A stretch of 16,597 bases of DNA, taken from positions 1-16,597 of the forward strand of contig CAUDAE010000027.1 in assembly GCA_958447445.1 (NCBI GenBank), written 5' to 3'. Below, piece by piece: positions 13,398-16,597 of this stretch. Below the pieces are notes generated by a model. It saw only the letters and a list, made by a program, of their open reading frames with translations, ran no database searches and had not been told where the DNA came from. Position 1 is the first letter of the stretch, and each line of letters starts with the position of its first letter. Both the position numbers and the translations under genes were made by a program. The stretch comes from an uncultured Collinsella sp. Lineage in GTDB: Bacteria > Actinomycetota > Coriobacteriia > Coriobacteriales > Coriobacteriaceae.

Positions 13398-13528
13398 TAC
13401 AATCTACCAAGTAGTTCATGACGGGCGAAAAACGGAGAGAAGGGGCTTGATGCGTCCTTAATGTTTCATGCGGATAGATTGATTTGACAGACGGTGGCGA
13501 ATGCCCGCCGTCCGCATTCGTATGAAAC
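13398..13528 (+). promoter_or_regulatory. Promoter and structured leader of the MFS transporter gene
   Basis: TACAAT (13398-13403) is a good -10 but no clear -35 is seen. The leader contains an outer stem: GTTTC plus ATGCGGA (13463-13474) pairs with TCCGCAT (13511-13517) and GAAAC (13524-13528), with a 6-nt bulge between the last two. It encloses an inner hairpin, GACGGTGG (13490-13497) with CCGCCGTC (13505-13512). The two stems share bases 13511-13512. The outer stem ends at the Shine-Dalgarno AAGGAG (13529-13534). This geometry would allow translation control by folding; the signal is unknown. Confidence 0.4.
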
Positions 13529-13539
13529 AAGGAGTCTCC

Positions 13540-14820
13540 ATGCGCGCCTCTCTTTTCTCAAAGCCTCAACCTTCGCTGTCCGTGCAGGCCAAACGCCTGG
13601 TGGCGATGCGCTTTCTCATCTACACCGGTTTTCAGACCAGCTACTTCATCGGCGTCATCGGAACGCTCACCTATGCAGACGATGCCTCGGTCGTGGCGAC
13701 ATCGCTGGCCGTCCTTTTTATGAACGTATTCGTGATCCTGGGATCCTTTGCGGGCGGCGCGGCGCTCGACGCCTGGGGCCCGCGCCGTCATTTCTTGGTG
13801 AGCATCGTGGGCACGCTGGCAACCGGCGCGGCGATCATCGCCTTTGGTAGCGCGACCGGCATCGTCCTACTTGGCGCGGTGCTCCTGGGCTTTGTGATGG
13901 GATTCGCCCAACCCATCGCCACATCCTATCCAGCCTACCTCACCGATGATCCTCTCGAGCTCAAAGACATCAACTCCGCCATCGCCATGTTTTCAAACGT
14001 GAGTATCATCGTTGGTCCCACGCTGGGCGGCTTTGTCGCGGCGGCTGCGTCGTCGCGTGCGGTGTTCGTGCTCATGATGCTCTTTACAGTGCTGGCGCTC
14101 GTCGCCGGTTGGGGCTTTAGGCCGCAGACCAGCCATGTCGCCGGGCATGCGGATGCCGATTCGGCAGAGGAAGGGGAGCGTGCGGGACAAAGCACCAACC
14201 CCAGCACGTCCACCCGCGCCACCTTCACGACCAGCATCAAGACGGTCTTCACCAACAGCGTCCTCGCCCTGCTCTTCTGCATCATCTTCCTCTCAAACTT
14301 TGGCTACGGTGCTTTCGATCCGCTGGAGTCGTTCTTCTACCGCGATGTCCTGCACGTCGGTGTCGAATGGATGGGCTGGCTCTCGTCGGCCAGCGGTGTG
14401 GGCGCGGTGCTGGGCGCCGTGGCCGCGCTCCGCTTGCCGCCGCGCTTCGTCAGCCTCAAAACGCTGCTCGTGGCGCTCATGTCTGTAGGTCTGGGAAGCC
14501 TGCTCTACGTGGGAACGCCGTACGTGGGCGTAGCCCTTGTCGGCCAGGTCGCCCTGGGCATAGCTTGGGGTGTCGTCAACCCGCTCCACAACACCATCGT
14601 TCAAACGACGGCGCCGCTCGAGCAACTCGGCCGTGTGAACTCGGTCATGGGTTTTGGCAACATGTTCGCCGGCGTGGCCCCGCTGGCGATTGCCCCGTGG
14701 CTGGCGGCGACGTTTGGCGTGCAGCAGACGCTCATCGGAGCGGGCATGGTCGTGACGGCGGTTCCCGCGGCGTTGCTGCTGTTTGGACGCCGGCACTTGG
14801 ATCGTGCCGCAAAGCAGTAA
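13540..14820 (+). CDS. Major facilitator superfamily (MFS) transporter
   Basis: 426 residues with about 12 hydrophobic segments in two bundles joined by a polar loop at about residues 198-230 (ADADSAEEGERAGQSTNPST). The segment GGAALDAWGPRRHFLVSI after the second helix matches the MFS loop 2-3 motif G-x-x-x-D-x-x-G-x-R-R. The family is proton- or gradient-driven; the charged loop and the general sequence suggest a drug or metabolite exporter of the macrolide-efflux-like type, which is weak inference. The ATG at 13540 is chosen for AAGGAG at 13529-13534 rather than the upstream in-frame ATG at 13501, which lies inside the leader hairpin. It is a single-gene unit; family-B copy 3 begins immediately after the stop. 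Confidence 0.92.
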   Translation: MRASLFSKPQPSLSVQAKRLVAMRFLIYTGFQTSYFIGVIGTLTYADDASVVATSLAVLFMNVFVILGSFAGGAALDAWGPRRHFLVSIVGTLATGAAIIAFGSATGIVLLGAVLLGFVMGFAQPIATSYPAYLTDDPLELKDINSAIAMFSNVSIIVGPTLGGFVAAAASSRAVFVLMMLFTVLALVAGWGFRPQTSHVAGHADADSAEEGERAGQSTNPSTSTRATFTTSIKTVFTNSVLALLFCIIFLSNFGYGAFDPLESFFYRDVLHVGVEWMGWLSSASGVGAVLGAVAALRLPPRFVSLKTLLVALMSVGLGSLLYVGTPYVGVALVGQVALGIAWGVVNPLHNTIVQTTAPLEQLGRVNSVMGFGNMFAGVAPLAIAPWLAATFGVQQTLIGAGMVVTAVPAALLLFGRRHLDRAAKQ

Positions 14821-14885
14821 AAACCATCACAACATTCGATGAAAACCGCGTTTTTGCCGAAAAACGTCGAATGTTGTGATGCTTT
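14821..14885. repeat. Hairpin repeat family B, copy 3
   Basis: Arms 14821-14839 (AAACCATCACAACATTCGA) and 14867-14885 pair in 18 of 19 positions. The inner part differs from copies 1 and 2 but keeps TTTTTGCC and a run of A. It starts at the base after the MFS stop codon and may act as that gene's terminator, though no T-tract follows. Confidence 0.75.
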
Positions 14886-14916
14886 GCGCTCCGGGCAGGC
14901 CACCCTTCGGGTTCGG

Positions 14917-14948
14917 CCACCACAAGGGGGCAGGAACCTTTGTGGTGA
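14917..14948. repeat. Hairpin repeat family A, copy 3 (degenerate)
   Basis: CCACCACAAGG (14917-14927) faces CCTTTGTGGTG (14937-14947). One A of the stem is missing compared with copies 1 and 2; the loop keeps GGGCAGG. It is 31 nt after family-B copy 3, so both repeat types sit side by side between the MFS and HAD genes. No T-tract. Confidence 0.65.
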
Positions 14949-15035
14949 TCGGGTCCCAACGGCCTGCGCCTTGGTATACCATGTACGCCGTTCACGAATA
15001 CACCCCACACCGCCGCACAACCCAGAAAGGCCCCC

Positions 15036-15857
15036 ATGGACACCACCTTCAGCCACATCAAAGCCGTGTTCTGCGATATCGACGGCACGCTGCTCACGAG
15101 CCAGCACACGGTGTCCCCGCGCACCGTGGCGGTGATCCGCGCCCTGCGCGAGCGCGGCGTGCTCTTTGGCCTGTGCACCGGGCGCGACGCCCACGCGACC
15201 GAGGCCATGTACGAGCTCTGGGGCATCGAAGGTCTGGTAGATGTGATGGTGGGCTGCGGTGGCGCCGAGGTCATCGACCGTGCGCACGACATCAACGAGC
15301 TGGGCTATCCGCTGCCGGGCGAGACCATCGCGCGCATCTGCAAGCACATGGCGGACCTTCCGGCAACGCCCGTCTGCCCCCGAGACGGCGTGTTCTACGT
15401 GCCCGAGAGCAACGCGTGCGTCGAGCACCTGTCGCGCGTCGACGGCGTGCCCTACCAGGTGGTCGATTTTGCCGAGTTCTTGCGCGAGCCGCAGCCCAAG
15501 GTAATGTTTACCATGGCGCCCGAGGTAATGCCGCGGGTGATCGAGCGAGCATCGACGTTTGCTGACGACACCGTTAAGGCGGCGGCTCTGCAGACCACGC
15601 AGCGGCTCTACGAGTTCATGGATCCGCGCGTGTCCAAGACGCGCGGCCTTGTGCGCGTGGCGGAGCTCAACGACATGGAGCTCCAGGACATCTGCGTGTT
15701 TGGCGATGCGGACAACGACACCTGCATGGTGGCCGACGCCGGCGTGGGCGTGGCCATGGCAAATGGCAGCGATGCCACCCGTGCCGCCGCCGATTTTGTA
15801 ACCGCCAGCAACGACAAAGACGGCATCGCGATCTTTATTGAGGAGCATCTGCTGTAG
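15036..15857 (+). CDS. Cof-type HAD-superfamily phosphatase
   Basis: 273 residues, the normal size for Cof-type (class IIB cap) HAD hydrolases. The four HAD motifs are present: D14-I-D16-GTL (nucleophile and acid/base), T48-GR, Lys201 (SKTRGL) and GDADND (223-228) for Mg2+. A cap domain lies between motifs 2 and 3 (about 85-195). Such cytoplasmic enzymes remove phosphate from sugar phosphates, FMN or PLP with broad overlap, so the substrate is not predicted. The start follows AGAAAGG at 15024-15030. The gene stands alone, with family-A/B repeats before it and family-A copy 4 after it. A TATACC at 14975-14980 within the palindrome GGTATACC is a weak -10 candidate. Confidence 0.93.
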   Translation: MDTTFSHIKAVFCDIDGTLLTSQHTVSPRTVAVIRALRERGVLFGLCTGRDAHATEAMYELWGIEGLVDVMVGCGGAEVIDRAHDINELGYPLPGETIARICKHMADLPATPVCPRDGVFYVPESNACVEHLSRVDGVPYQVVDFAEFLREPQPKVMFTMAPEVMPRVIERASTFADDTVKAAALQTTQRLYEFMDPRVSKTRGLVRVAELNDMELQDICVFGDADNDTCMVADAGVGVAMANGSDATRAAADFVTASNDKDGIAIFIEEHLL

Positions 15858-15870
15858 CGCTGGGGGAGAA

Positions 15871-15903
15871 CCGCCACAAAGGGGGCAGGCGCCTTTGTGG
15901 CGG
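15871..15903. repeat. Hairpin repeat family A, copy 4 (paired base change in the stem)
   Basis: A perfect 12-bp stem, CCGCCACAAAGG (15871-15882) and CCTTTGTGGCGG (15892-15903), with loop GGGCAGGCG. Compared with copies 1 and 2, the A-T pair at stem position 3 is G-C here, so both arms changed together. It starts 14 nt after the HAD stop codon and has no T-tract. Confidence 0.8.
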
Positions 15904-16362
15904 CCTCAGGCGATTTGGGCGAATTGATACCTAAAATCTGCGCGAAAATTCAAATAACGTTGTCTGAACATTACGCTTCTAACTACCGATGGGTTAAAGA
16001 TATTCCCATCAATTTGGTAGTCTATTCCTCCCGGTTAATGATTTACCGTTCACGGTCGATTTTCGACCATTCACAGGACGCATGCTCTTGAGCAAAATGT
16101 TGTGCAAATAAATAAAATGCTATTAAAAAACTGATAAGTGGCTTAATTACCAGCAGAAATAGATATTTCATAGCGAATAAACGAAGGTAAATCCGAGCAA
16201 ATGTCAAGAGAATTGAGAATTCGCTACAAAACTATCGGTATTTTTGCTTAGATGTTCAAACAATCGTTACAATGTGAACTATAAGCGTGCGTAATTACAG
16301 ATTGCGCAGATACGTTTGATAGTGAAAGAGCAAGATCGCGGTCTCTTGGGGAGGAGACATCG
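15904..16362. other. AT-rich gene-free region with hairpins upstream of a surface-protein gene
   Basis: About 460 bp without a credible gene and visibly richer in A+T than the rest of the window. It holds an inverted repeat, CTACC-GATGGG (15983-15993) with CCCATC (16005-16010) and GGTAG (16016-16020) and a 5-nt bulge, and a perfect small hairpin, GGTCGA/TCGACC (16054-16068), framed by direct TTCAC repeats. These may be regulator-binding or leader structures. The base composition suggests acquired DNA or a heavily regulated promoter. Confidence 0.5.
16244..16273 (+). promoter_or_regulatory. Probable promoter of the secreted-protein gene
   Basis: TTGCTT (16244-16249), 18-bp spacer, TACAAT (16268-16273): a reasonable sigma-70-type promoter. 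The predicted leader is about 80 nt. The Shine-Dalgarno GGGGAGGAG (16348-16356) overlaps a possible GTCTC/GAGAC hairpin (16341-16345 with 16354-16358). Confidence 0.45.
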
Positions 16363-16597
16363 ATGAAAGCGAATTCAGAAAAAACTAAGCAGAGTAAAAA
16401 AGCGACGCGCCGTGTACTGGCAGGCGTTTTGTGCGGAGCCTCCGTTTTGAGCCTGGTACTGTCGCTCGTCATGCCCCCGATCTCGCAGGCCATTGCCAAC
16501 GATGCCCAGACAGATTCTACCGAGGAAACTGTGATGGGGGGTGGTTCCTCAACTGAGTCTACTGATGTAGAAAACACCAACAACGGGGACGAAAAAA
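16363..16597 (+). CDS. Secreted or surface protein, 5' end only
   Basis: 78 codons are visible before the window ends; the reading frame stays open. The product begins with a Lys/Arg-rich n-region (MKANSEKTKQSKKATRR), a hydrophobic core (VLAGVLCGASVLSLVLSLV, about 18-36) and a likely signal-peptidase site after SQAIA (residue 45). The Cys in the core is not in a lipobox. The mature start is polar and rich in Thr, Ser, Asn and Glu, a low-complexity spacer as found at the front of large wall-anchored or adhesin-like proteins. The start is supported by GGGGAGGAG 7 nt upstream. Codon use (AAA, ACT, TCA) is more AT-rich than in neighbouring genes, matching the AT-rich upstream region. The function of the mature protein cannot be stated. 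Confidence 0.8.
   Translation, partial: MKANSEKTKQSKKATRRVLAGVLCGASVLSLVLSLVMPPISQAIANDAQTDSTEETVMGGGSSTESTDVENTNNGDEK

Noticed and set aside
9346..14885. Repeats considered as a CRISPR array
   Set aside because: The copies are kilobases apart, palindromic over their whole length and lack spacers of regular size.
15897..16091. 64-codon frame in the AT-rich region
   Set aside because: Its start lies inside the family-A hairpin arm, there is no ribosome-binding site and the composition is not coding-like.

Overview
The window is a chromosomal segment from a high-GC, Gram-positive-type bacterium. The style of the proteins points to Coriobacteriia, most likely Collinsella or a relative. The clues are an actinobacterial GlnR-like regulator, a membrane-anchored HtrA, a MoaC-MobB fusion, an endonuclease-like AbiEi/DUF559-type protein, and many short dispersed hairpin repeats. 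The assignment is by recognition only; no search was possible.

Layout: (1) 1-1161, a LacI-family repressor behind a tandem operator-like site. (2) 1162-3387, a two-gene unit: a glutamine-synthetase-like protein (GS-like) followed 50 nt later by an orphan OmpR/GlnR-like regulator. A GlnR-box-like motif lies upstream and a strong hairpin terminator ends the unit. The GS-like protein has the whole GSI-alpha fold pattern but lacks several metal-binding and catalytic residues. (3) 3388-5080, a membrane-anchored HtrA/DegP protease with a leader hairpin and a terminator. (4) 5081-5462, a gene-free stretch holding a 203-bp MITE-like element with 29-bp terminal inverted repeats. (5) 5463-7756, ligA and its terminator. 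(6) 7848-9265, a MATE efflux pump on the minus strand with a MerR-type promoter. (7) 9346-10653, an endonuclease-like gene bracketed by two same-orientation copies of a ~65-bp hairpin repeat. (8) 10739-13146, a molybdenum-cofactor operon: moaA, then a moaC-mobB fusion. (9) 13147-14820, a large structured palindrome, two hairpin repeats, then an MFS transporter with a structured leader. (10) 14821-15903, three more hairpin repeats around a Cof-type HAD phosphatase. (11) 15904-16597, an AT-rich 460-bp stretch leading into the 5' end of a secreted surface protein cut by the window edge.

The most notable candidate system is the GS-like/GlnR-like pair. A probable pseudoenzyme sits in one operon with a nitrogen-type regulator under a likely GlnR box. 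This suggests a sensor-regulator module reminiscent of, but not the same as, Bacillus GlnA-GlnR/TnrA signalling. The second theme is the hairpin repeats: one family (A) with a stem-preserving paired change, one family (B) found between divergent genes, and a shared loop core in A-like elements. They look like REP-type dispersed elements rather than only gene-end terminators.
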